NCBI RefSeq assembly: GCF_041381155.1
Contig: NC_091147.1
Span: 15,909,318-15,973,317 of the forward strand
Origin: Argopecten irradians
Lineage: Eukaryota; Mollusca; Bivalvia; Pectinida; Pectinidae
DNA: 64,000 bases
Reading direction: 5' to 3'
Position numbers and translations under genes: made by a program. Numbering within the stretch: the stretch's first letter is position 1; every line of letters starts with the position of its first letter. The notes below the pieces were generated by a model. The model was not told where the DNA came from. It made no database searches and worked only from the letters and a program-made list of their open reading frames with translations. Of the stretch, positions 55,698 through 64,000 are shown piece after piece.

Positions 55698-56001
55698 CTC
55701 GTTGACAATAGTGTAGAGGCTGTCATCAAGTTTGAATTCTTCACATTCTCTGTTAATTTCATGTTCCTTCAAATGTACATTGATGTAAGTTACTGTCATT
55801 TTGGTATATCTGCACTGTACTGTTTCCGGGCCCATGCGTACACCACCATTGAGGCAGGCCCCCGCTATGGACATCATCAACATGCTCCACGCCATGCTGC
55901 TTGGGATGGCATGGTTAAGAGAAAAATAAGCGTCTGGAATCGCCCAAACCCTCCACTCTCCCCTATCACATTCTCCATGAAGGAACTTATCTGGATGACA
56001 T
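55698..56001 (-). pseudogene. Decayed duplicate of SLC22-like coding exon 1
   Basis: It aligns along its full length to 50091-50399 and keeps the ATG (55999-56001) and the donor GAG|GTAATG, but is 5 nt shorter. Aligning by eye gives single-base deletions just after the fourth codon, before the MAWSML segment and just after the IAGA codons; a CGA to TGA change (ACACGA to ACATGA) in the loop; and a 2-nt deletion beyond it. The native frame is therefore broken. Caveat: a shifted frame from the ATG at 55893-55895 is open to the donor and back in the native frame at its end, so a short form spliced to exon 2 of the downstream gene cannot be excluded. Confidence 0.8.
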
Positions 56002-56362
56002 GTTAATGGTGGAGTGTGGTGATGACAAACGAGATATTATGTCTTTATGTCATCCTAAATGTCTACTTGTATGATGACTAGAGATCTGTAACGTAAACGT
56101 TTGAATTCTTCACATTTCTCTGATTTTGAGTATGAATGTGTTCATAAATTAGACAGATACGTAAAAATCGTTGACATATGTGTAATAACACTATTATGAC
56201 GTCACATGTAGTTTTGACGTCAGTATCTATATATGACGTCGTATGATTGTATCAGAAGACGGAAACGTCACATCAGAGCCAGATTTCTACTGTTTTATAT
56301 AGAGAGGAAATTTAAAGTTTTACCTATATTTATATCAATAAAAGTTATATGATAAATATCAT

Positions 56363-56493
56363 CTTACACTCGTGATTATGTGTTATGAAATTTATCAAAC
56401 TCGTTAAATAATTTGATATGCCATACGCCTAAAGGCATATCAAATTATTAAACTCGTTTGATAAATTTCATATCATATAGCCTCTCATGTAAG
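56363..56493. mobile_element. Foldback element with 40-bp near-perfect core arms
   Basis: The core arms TATGAAATTTATCAAACTCG and CGTTTGATAAATTTCATA are inverted copies around GCCATACGCCTAAAGGC, with weaker inverted similarity outward (CTTACACTCG against CATGTAAG). Confidence 0.7.
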
Positions 56494-57949
56494 ATCCTCT
56501 AGAAGATAAACCTTCCTTGCCGACCATTTCGTATAAAAACTAATTCTCGAATAAGACCACTTTCCCGGGATATCCAAATTTTGACCTGTGTATAAAGTTC
56601 ACGCATTGATGTGATATTTGTTTTTTTTGTGGTCGTTATGGATGGGCGTGACTGTATGTAGAAAAGTTTGAAAAAAAAGTTACCAACACAATTGTAATAA
56701 AATTGTTTCTCTGTCTCATTCTGTCAATTTATCGGGATCTATTTTTTCAGAGTTAGTGGAGAAAATCAGAAGCTATAAGATAGAAAGCCGATATAAGATA
56801 ATTCTTCTTAAAGAGAAAATGCCTAAATACTCAAATATTTCCAGTGTAATTGACCATCATTTTAGAGGGAAGAACATCGTCTAATAATGTTGTTTTGTTT
56901 TATTTCTTTTCTGCCATAGGCTGAAAAATAATTATACATAAAAACATGATAATGATATTTAGGATATGCGAACGTAGCTTGAATTAGATTTATATGACCA
57001 AGGGAACCACACAACATGAGGATGGAAATCACAACTTTACTTTACCATCATGTTATTAGAATTAGTAATGAGACAAATTAAGTTTTACTTAATTGATCAA
57101 ATAACCCCCGTCTAGATTGCATGAGCTTAATGTTACACACTTTATTGCATGATTATTTTCAGAATAATTTACCAAGAATTTCAAATAAAAAAGTTTTCAA
57201 AAGTTACGAAATCGTGTTCCACTAGCCAGCTTGATAACAAATTCGAAATAAGAATTTCATATCATTGCAAAGGACCAATGATAATGGCAAAAAGTAATGT
57301 TAAAAAGGTATATAAAGTTCTATTCCTATTCGATGGGCCGCTGATTGATATAGACAACAAATAGGGTAAAAGCGCTATAATTTGAGGTTTACAATGGCGT
57401 AGTTTGTGATTCCTTCTCATACCGGGACATATATCTTCAGGCTGTATCCAGAAATTGCTAGTAATTCTTTAGTTATTAGAAATAAATATCTAGATACACT
57501 TCAACACACACACGAAGGGTGCAAATGAAGACAAATACAGATAACAACCTCAAAGTTATCATATATAGAGTCTTTTTAAACCCGTGGTAACACAAGCGTT
57601 ATCTCTCATCCCGCATTCAGTAAATATGGGCTCGTGTGGATAAATTCCGATTTTGTTCGAGTTCACTTATCATATTTGTTTAATTATATAGATAAAACCA
57701 CTTAAGTGATAACTGTTAGCAGTTTTCGCTTCCTCTTTTGGAACGTCAGTATGGAACCATAGAAGGACCAAACAGCTGGATAATGTCTAGGACATATATA
57801 AACCTTTAATAGGATGAAGAGGTTTGATAAACTCTAAGAGAATTTTTAAAACTAAAACTAATTTCTAACAGGAGGAGTAGACAAACTGTTAAAACAATTC
57901 TGACATCTGAACGGAAACACTCAAGTAGATATTAGTCTTATGAAAATTG

Positions 57950-58135
57950 GTATGATTTTATTAGTTTAACGTCCTATTAACAGTCAGGGTGGCGTAAGAA
58001 AGCCGAAGTGCTAGCCATTAGAACCAGACAACTGCTCCACACGAGATTCGAACTCGCGACCCAGAGGTGGAGGACTTGTCGTAGTACGTCAGGCCATCTT
58101 AACCATGCAGCCACCGCGGTCCCAATGGGCATTAG
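57950..58135 (-). mobile_element. tRNA-derived SINE, near full length
   Basis: The minus strand starts with a tRNA-like head (GGCTGCATGGTTAAGATGGC, A box; CGAGTTCGAATCTCG, B box). It continues through CTTCGGCTTTCTTACGCCAC and ends CTGTTAATAGGACGTTAAAC then TAATAAAA. Same family as 26190-26400. Confidence 0.75.
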
Positions 58136-58338
58136 TAAAGTAAAAAGATACACATACTATTATGTATAAAGGCAATCAACAAAACATTATAACTGTTTTA
58201 TCGTTATTTGACTCTCCTTTGATGTAAGGAACAACATATTGACACGTAAAATTGTCTTATACCCCAACATGTAACGATACAAATATGCTATGGTTGAAAT
58301 TAAGAAAACGACCCATAATTCTTGAATTTGTCGATTCA

Positions 58339-58366
58339 GTCAATGTCTGTCTGTCTGTCTGTCTGT
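58339..58366. repeat. CTGT microsatellite
   Basis: Short tetranucleotide run (TGTCTGTCTGTCTGTCTGTC). Confidence 0.8.
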
Positions 58367-58760
58367 ATCTGGTGGATTATGTGATAAAATATACAAAGTA
58401 TACAAAGACAATTTGAAAATCTAAACCAGGTTTGAAATCATATCATTATATTTACATCATATATACATTAATGTGTATGTGTATGGATTTATCTAGAAAG
58501 CAGGCAAATAACTGATAAACTATGCCATATTCAAGTCCTATCGGTATTCATTTCTACTTACTGATATAGGTTATTAACGTCATTAGCTATAGGGATTAGT
58601 TTACTGAAGGTTTTTAACATGTAGATAAAATGTCAATCACAATGTAGCATTTTTGTATAGAATCATCCATATATAATTGCATGCAAAATGACACAGGTTA
58701 AAATCAGTAATTTAATAGAGATATTACACGACTGAATAACTGATGCTCAATATTCTGTAT

Positions 58761-58915
58761 TAACATATCATAGAGTTATCTGCCCTTGCAGGTAGGTTTT
58801 GATTATGACATCATGTGATCGCGAGCGTTACGTCATGCTTTTAAGAGAAACTACTCACAAACAATGACGTCACAATAGATACCTACACAAGGGAGATAAC
58901 TCTTTACATATGTTG
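58761..58915. mobile_element. GAGTTATCT-family foldback MITE
   Basis: The left CATAGAGTTATCTGCCCTTG then CAGGTAGGTTTTGATTATGA mirrors the right AATAGATACCTAC then AAGGGAGATAACTCTTTACA. Absent at the matching place in duplication copy 1, so it is younger than the duplication. Confidence 0.75.
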
Positions 58916-59681
58916 GAAAGAAAACTCTTTAGCATATGTAAATATAAATAGAAATTAGGAATGTATAACACTGTATCTCACATGAAGCACCCCTGAAAAA
59001 ACTGGAGGCACCAGAAACTATGTAAATGATGTACAAAAGATACGGTACACTGTGGTTACTTTGGTGTTAACTTCTCTGTAGTCTTCCTGTGATTGGTCAC
59101 ATATACAATTTCACAGAAGTCAGGGGTACAGATCAAATGATAACCCTGGAGTATATCAATATGTCACATTCGGCGGGAACTGTTTATCATACCATTAACT
59201 TTCCTCTAGCAATGGATGTTTAACAGAAAATCATTTTGTATAAACTATTCATGTTTTAAGTTTTATTATATTTATGTACGGCCTCTGTACTTTGATTTTA
59301 TTTCTTTCAATAAAATACTATGAAAATAAATATGGTTATGAAAATTAAATGCGATTGTTATTGCATCACAAATATTCTATTTATCTGTATTACATATCCG
59401 CATCTCTGTCTAGAGTCGTCTTTTTTCTTTTCTGATCAAATGTTTTGTGATAATGTAATTTGTTTTATCACCTCCCCTTTTCCTTACCATTTGATGTCCT
59501 CCCGTACTGATAATGTTTCCAATACACATTTGCTGTCGGTTGTATATAGACACGCAATTCAGATAACAGGTGTTCATTATACACTATGGAGGTTAAAGTT
59601 CACATTATAGTCTGTACCTAGATATTGCTTCACACACAATTAACTCCACATGTTGACAAACAACTTAATGAATAGTATTAC

Positions 59682-59794
59682 TGGAATAAATTTATTATTA
59701 TCCTAAATTGTTAACAATACTTGTCATGACACATTTTAAAATATGTCATGAAAAGAACTGTTTAACAATTTAGGATAATAATTATTTATTTCCC
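59682..59794. mobile_element. Foldback element
   Basis: The left arm ATTATTATCCTAAATTGTTA and the right arm TAACAATTTAGGATAATAAT are inverted copies. Inner segments CTTGTCATGACA and TGTCATGAAAAG continue the pairing. Confidence 0.7.
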
Positions 59795-61672
59795 CAGGAT
59801 TTCAATGTACTGTTTAATGCAAAAGGATTCTCATCATTTTAATTCTCTATATGGCAAAAGTTAGAAAAGTCTTTAAACAAATACAATAATAAAACAACAT
59901 ACAACATGTTTTACGTACGGAACATTTATTGACAATTAACTTAATCAGCTATTTAAATTTCATTCCTAATATACAGGCTAATTACGATTACAATTATAAG
60001 AGAGAATCACATACTGAGTTGATGTGTTGATTTCAGCTTTTATTTCCAGCATCATCATTAATGGTGAGTTTGATTATTATCATGTGATAATCATATCAGC
60101 GGTGGAAAATTGTAATAATGTAAAAAAAGATATATTATCATATAAAACTAAACAAATTCCAAAATGTCAAAAATATTCCAACATTATTTATGAACTAAAC
60201 ATATTACTGCATACAGAAACGCAGTGTATTGCAAAATTACTACATAATTTGTGGTTAAAACATATAGTATATAGTACATGTATGATTTACATTGTTTTTA
60301 CATTATATAAAAGATTTATACAACGATGTAATAATATTTGACAGAAAAAAATTGTATATATCAATACTATCACCGTCATTAAATTGATATTTTTATGACG
60401 CCGTTTTAAGTAAAGTCTAGGCACTGTCATCCTCGATAATCCAGGGGTTTCTAACACTGATACTATATCCAGAGGCAACAGAATCGACACAGGTAATTTG
60501 ATCCTTTGATGTATATCAGAAGAATCGAATAACGGCACACTCTGGTTGACTGTATTGCTATGAAGTTGGGTGTCGGTCAAAGGAGTCTCTGCAGGCCTGC
60601 GACTGGTCAGTTTGTGAATAGTCCAGAGGTTGGTATAACGTCAGTGATAGTAACCCCTTAAGTATCGAATATTATGCACTACCTGGTTATTAGGAGGTCT
60701 GAAGTTGGTTGCGAGTTCCTAGTTCCTAGTTCCGTTTCATAAACGGAACTAGGAACCAGACCCTAGTTCCGTTTAACTTAAACGGAACTAGGAACTCGCA
60801 ACCAACTTCAGCCTTCCTGGTTATTATTCTTACAGTTATAATAGTAAAATGTGGTACCAGATTGTGTTGATAAGTTATCTGAGAAACAAATAGAAATCAA
60901 CATTTACTGTAGCACAATTATTCGAAGTTCGAACTCGCGATGTGGAACGAAAACAAGCACTTCATGTAATATACAAAGCTAAAATACTTTAACCTTAACC
61001 ATTTAAGTTATGTATAAAATAACTGGGCGAGAATTCTAACATGATATTTGTCTTGGTTAATCTAATGAAAGCGATAAGGTTTTATGAATTCAGTTGCGCA
61101 AATCATTCAAATGAACAGACAGACATGTATGATGCCTTATTATAAATATCAGTTATAACACAGACACTTTGTATTGTTTTCATACTTCATGTAAGCTTAA
61201 ATGAAAATAGCTGAAGTCCCTTTACAATTACTAAACACATTGCAAAATGATTAAAAGAATAAAAAACTATTGTAAGTACAGTGTTGTAGTTATCGAAATG
61301 TTGGTAACTTTTGGCGGTGAATAGCATATGAAAATCTCTTTTTCATTCATCAGTATGAAAATTAAGGAACATCTAACTTTAAGCCACTGTGACACATATA
61401 TGAATGTCACTTATTGAAGAATATATAACATCTTAACCAATAAGCCACTGTGACTTGAATTACGGCTTATTTTCGCGGGTCAATATTTTCGGAATTTGGC
61501 TTAAAACCGAGAAAATTTAGCGATTTTAAATGTCATATTTTAGCTATACAGTTTTTACAGTTTTTAACTTTTCCCTAATCAAATTTTCGCGACTATAGCA
61601 ACATTCCTCGAAACCGCGAAAAATTCAACCTCACAAAAATAGTTAGCTGTACGGTACTTCTGTTTACATTAA
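59795..61672. other. Non-coding region between the duplication and the second SLC22-like gene
   Basis: Apart from the foldback element at 60682-60826, nothing is recognised. A 97-codon minus frame (60287-60580) has no transporter similarity I can defend. 61455-61650 is rich in short TTTTCGCG-type segments in both orientations, possibly an old inverted-repeat element. Confidence 0.4.
60682..60826. mobile_element. Nested foldback element with 11-bp flanking direct repeat
   Basis: Flanked by CCTGGTTATTA (60682-60692 and 60816-60826). The outer arms CTGAAGTTGGTTGCGAGTTC and GAACTCGCAACCAACTTCAG enclose two smaller perfect hairpins, AGTTCCGTTTCATAAACGGAACT-type and AGTTCCGTTTAACTTAAACG-type. A single strand could therefore fold as a stem with two terminal hairpins. 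Confidence 0.75.
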
Positions 61673-61903
61673 TTACAAATGAGTGATATACGTGATGTCG
61701 TTGTTCTCCATCTTAGCTGGTGTATTATTAAACAGTTTAAGTGGATGGTGTTTGGTCTTTTGGTTTTTAGCCCTAGAACTGAAGTCAGACAGGGTGTCAG
61801 GCAGATGTTTGTTCTTAGTCTCCGGCATAAAACAAACGCACAGGAAGGCCGACATGAGTAGTCCACTGCATATAAAGTACAGGAGTCCAGGGATACTGTC
61901 ATT
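61673..61903 (-). CDS. Second SLC22-like gene, last exon
   Basis: Acceptor TTAACAG; TAA stop at 61673-61675; 231 nt. It encodes NDSIPGLLYFICSG (TM12), PETKNKHLPDTLSDF and a basic tail ending ITHL. Confidence 0.9.
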   Translation of the reverse strand, partial: NDSIPGLLYFICSGLLMSAFLCVCFMPETKNKHLPDTLSDFSSRAKNQKTKHHPLKLFNNTPAKMENNDITYITHL

Positions 61904-63797
61904 CTGTTAAATAATTTAACAAATTCAGAAATCAAAATATTTTACGTCGTGGTAAAATAAAGTTTTTATAGCTAACGTGTAAACGAAGAAAGCAATAAAT
62001 GTTATATATAAGCGGAAACCGTATTGTCGTGATTTTCTAATTTAATATCATTCTTATTTTAAAAAGTTTTTACTGTGACCAAACATATCGCTATATGGTT
62101 GGATAGTGTTGTGTATCATAATCATTCTAGCGCAAATATGTTATTGCACTGAAACTAAATAAAAGAAATTTTGAAACTTGATTGCGAATCAATATTTAAA
62201 TTGCACAATATATAAGGCTTAACGATGGCTTCTCGCCTAATTTTAATTATTGCAAACGTATTCCAGCATTTTATAGGATATCAACTTACCAGGAACACAC
62301 ATTGTGGGGCAATCAGGGAACCTATCCTTGCTGTAGCATTGAATACGCCACTGCTTACAGATCTGAATCAGAGAGAACAGGCGCGTCAAAAGTGATTATA
62401 AAAGAAAGAGCAAACACAATTTATTGATTCAGTTTGAAACTCAAAATTAGCTGCCTTAAACAGTTACATGTAATATAAGTTTATTATTTAAACGTAGAAT
62501 TATCTACATACTGTAAGTGTGAACCTTTACACTATACCTAAGCAGAGACCTTTCTACCGCTACCTCATGTGTAATACTGTGTGTATATCACGGAAGTGAC
62601 AACGTCGGAAAATGTTTGCACGAACTAATCGCAAAAGGTTTACACGAACAAATCGCGAAATTTAACACTCCCGAATATACCAACGTTTACAGTATTTGCC
62701 AAAAAGTTTTTGTTTTGTCATAAACATTAATAAGGAATGACGTTTAGAAAAATATGGCGACACATTCACTGATAAGTCGTATCGAAATATGATCAATTCA
62801 AGTACATTTATTGCAATGTTCGTAACAAAGTCAAAACATGATATTCAAAGTTCAACACAGTAAGATTATATTATGATTTATGATAATAATAATAAGTTTA
62901 CCTTATCACAGTTGGAAACATTTCTATAGATAAAAGCTTAATGCACAGCCATGCCATGGACACACCGATTTTTGAAATTAACGGAAACACTGTACGGTAT
63001 ACATGATTCTGCAACCCTGAAAAAGACGTTCAGAATAATATTAATAATAAAATTGATGTAATCAAACATCCTTCTATAATAACTTATTTCTAGTTTATTT
63101 GGTGTTTACTTGTCATATTAACAGCATGGTCGTTTTATAACCTGCCATCTGAAAACATTTTCAGTATCTAGTACCTGTCCGACATTGGTATTGAAATTAT
63201 AGCCTAAAGTTGGATATATGTCCATAGAAAATCATCGATACTCACGGGTTACTATCACTGTTGATTAATTCAACCCTGAAATATTTCATAGCAAACCTGA
63301 TGTCAGTTCAGAAAAAAACCTGACCAATTACAGGCCAGCAGATACCTCCTTTGAAGGTTACACAGACAGCGACGACCAACTTCAGAGTAACACAGACATC
63401 CACAATGTACCGTTATTCAATTGTTTACATGTTTACATGGACCAAACTACCTTCCCAACTGTAGTCGCACACAGAAACTTAAGTGTTGATATGGACTAAT
63501 CTTGGGTGGATATGCCGACATTGATAGTAACCCCTGAAGTATTGAGGTAGAAGAATGTTGAAGAATTTTCTATCTCTGCGAAGTAATGTTGCATGTTGTT
63601 ATGTGTGAAAAAATTATATAATGCAATGTGTTTTGACATGAAAAAACTATGTATTAGTCAATATGCTTGAGTATTAATGAATTGCATGCTAAACAGGGTA
63701 ACGGTCGAACGTACCTGTTATTTCAATGAAAGCCATAACCACAGCTGCAAATGCGCCTATACTACTAAACAATAGGGCCGTCCACTTCCTTCCAAGT
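61673..63797 (-). CDS. Second SLC22-like transporter, 3' part only (last four exons)
   Basis: Exons 63797-63715, 63016-62902, 62362-62290 and 61903-61673 join in consistent phases to give 166 C-terminal residues. Seen: LGRKW then TM9 (LLFSSIGAFAAVVMAFIEIT), IEMFPTVIR, SVSSGVFNATARIGSLIAP, TM12, and the family motif PETKNKHLPDTLSDF before a Lys-rich tail ending ITHL. The last three residues (T-H-L) fit a class I PDZ ligand, which several SLC22 members use for apical anchoring (established); here it is inference. Exon sizes match the 42.7-kb gene (73-nt exon identical in length). The 5' exons lie beyond the right edge. Confidence 0.88.
62290..62362 (-). CDS. Second SLC22-like gene, exon (TM11 approach)
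   Basis: Acceptor TGATTCAG, donor CTG|GTAAGT, 73 nt. It encodes SVSSGVFNATARIGSLIAPQ. Same length and phases as exon 6 of the paralogue. Confidence 0.88.
62902..63016 (-). CDS. Second SLC22-like gene, exon (SxEMFPTVIR)
   Basis: Acceptor TTTTTCAG, donor AAG|GTAAAC, 115 nt. It encodes a transmembrane helix (ISKIGVSMAWLCIKLLS) and IEMFPTVIR. It is one codon shorter than exon 5 of the paralogue. Confidence 0.88.
63085..63150 (-). mobile_element. SINE 3' tail fragment
   Basis: The minus strand has AAAACGACCATGCTGTTAAT then GACAAGTAAACACCAAATAA, a diverged version of the SINE tail at 26340-26400. Confidence 0.4.
63715..63797 (-). CDS. Second SLC22-like gene, exon (TM9 region)
   Basis: Acceptor CCGCCAG after a long pyrimidine tract; donor CAG|GTACGT; 83 nt. 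It starts inside the segment that in the 42.7-kb gene is a single exon (NMIGRRP), so the two paralogues differ by one intron here. Confidence 0.85.
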
Positions 63798-64000
63798 CTG
63801 GCGGGAATCAAAATATAGAATCAGAAAAGGGGAAAACGCTTTACAAAAAAAATGTATACTACAGTAATAAATGGCAAAAATATTGAAAGTTTTTTTAATA
63901 AAATTCTCAATCATCTGTAGGAACGTTTTCAGGATGAACGAAGATATCCAATATTATAGTTAGTGCTAAAATTATTAAACTACTAGAATAACTAGTATAA

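Larger units (their letters stand above)
54900..59640. repeat. Segmental duplication, copy 2
   Basis: Copy of 49740-53700 in the same orientation. It is longer because it has gained insertions: foldback elements at 55100 and 56363, a SINE at 57950 and a MITE at 58761. It contains only the exon-1 homologue (55698-56001); no homologues of exons 2-7 are present between the copies. Confidence 0.7.

Noticed and set aside
60287..60580. 97-codon minus frame near the second SLC22-like gene
   Set aside because: It could suggest an alternative last exon, but shows no defensible SLC22 similarity and no clear acceptor phase.

Overview
The window is eukaryotic nuclear DNA. It is AT-rich and intron-rich, with GT-AG introns, many tRNA-derived SINEs, foldback MITEs and minisatellites, and no operon structure. 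Protein features (an animal PINCH/LIMS adaptor and SLC22-type transporters) together with the SINE tail style suggest an invertebrate, most likely a bivalve mollusc. The phylum call is inference from remembered repeat style; the species cannot be read from the window.

Layout. 1-11.6 kb is non-coding apart from an ETS/CRE-type promoter-like motif near 1.08 kb with a possible non-coding first exon, plus SINE fragments and a 33-bp tandem array. 11.7-37.3 kb (+ strand) holds a complete PINCH/LIMS gene. It has an optional N-terminal exon, two alternative exons for the first half of LIM1 (17.3 and 23.9 kb), and ten further coding exons (29.2-37.3 kb) that complete five LIM domains. The shortest conceptual product (326 aa) is about the length of human PINCH1. 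Its introns are full of tandem arrays (25, 39, 58, 85 and 87 bp periods) and small transposons. 37.3-42.7 kb is 3' UTR and intergenic DNA between two converging genes. 42.7-50.4 kb (- strand) is a complete seven-exon SLC22-like transporter of 554 aa. 55.7-56.0 kb is a decayed duplicate of its first coding exon, inside a roughly 4-kb tandem duplication of the gene's 5' region. 61.7-64 kb (- strand) holds the last four exons of a second SLC22-like gene whose 5' part lies beyond the window.

The most unusual structure is at 31.92-33.98 kb. The 3' 59 nt of a PINCH coding exon, with its 5' splice site and the first intron bases, is tandemly repeated 24 times at 82-87 bp spacing. This places 23 decoy donors in the intron directly behind the real one, and use of any of them would add an immediate stop codon. 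A smaller case of the same event (extra copies of an exon end plus its donor) occurs in the SLC22 gene at 46.18-46.36 kb. Other notable points are the duplicated, phase-compatible LIM1 half-exons; a tandem array of tRNA-like Pol III A boxes at 13.4-14.1 kb; and a foldback MITE family with exact 9-bp target duplications at 41.5 and 44.1 kb.

The PINCH protein is expected at integrin adhesions with ILK and parvin. The SLC22-like proteins are expected in the plasma membrane as organic ion carriers. There is no evident functional link between the two loci.
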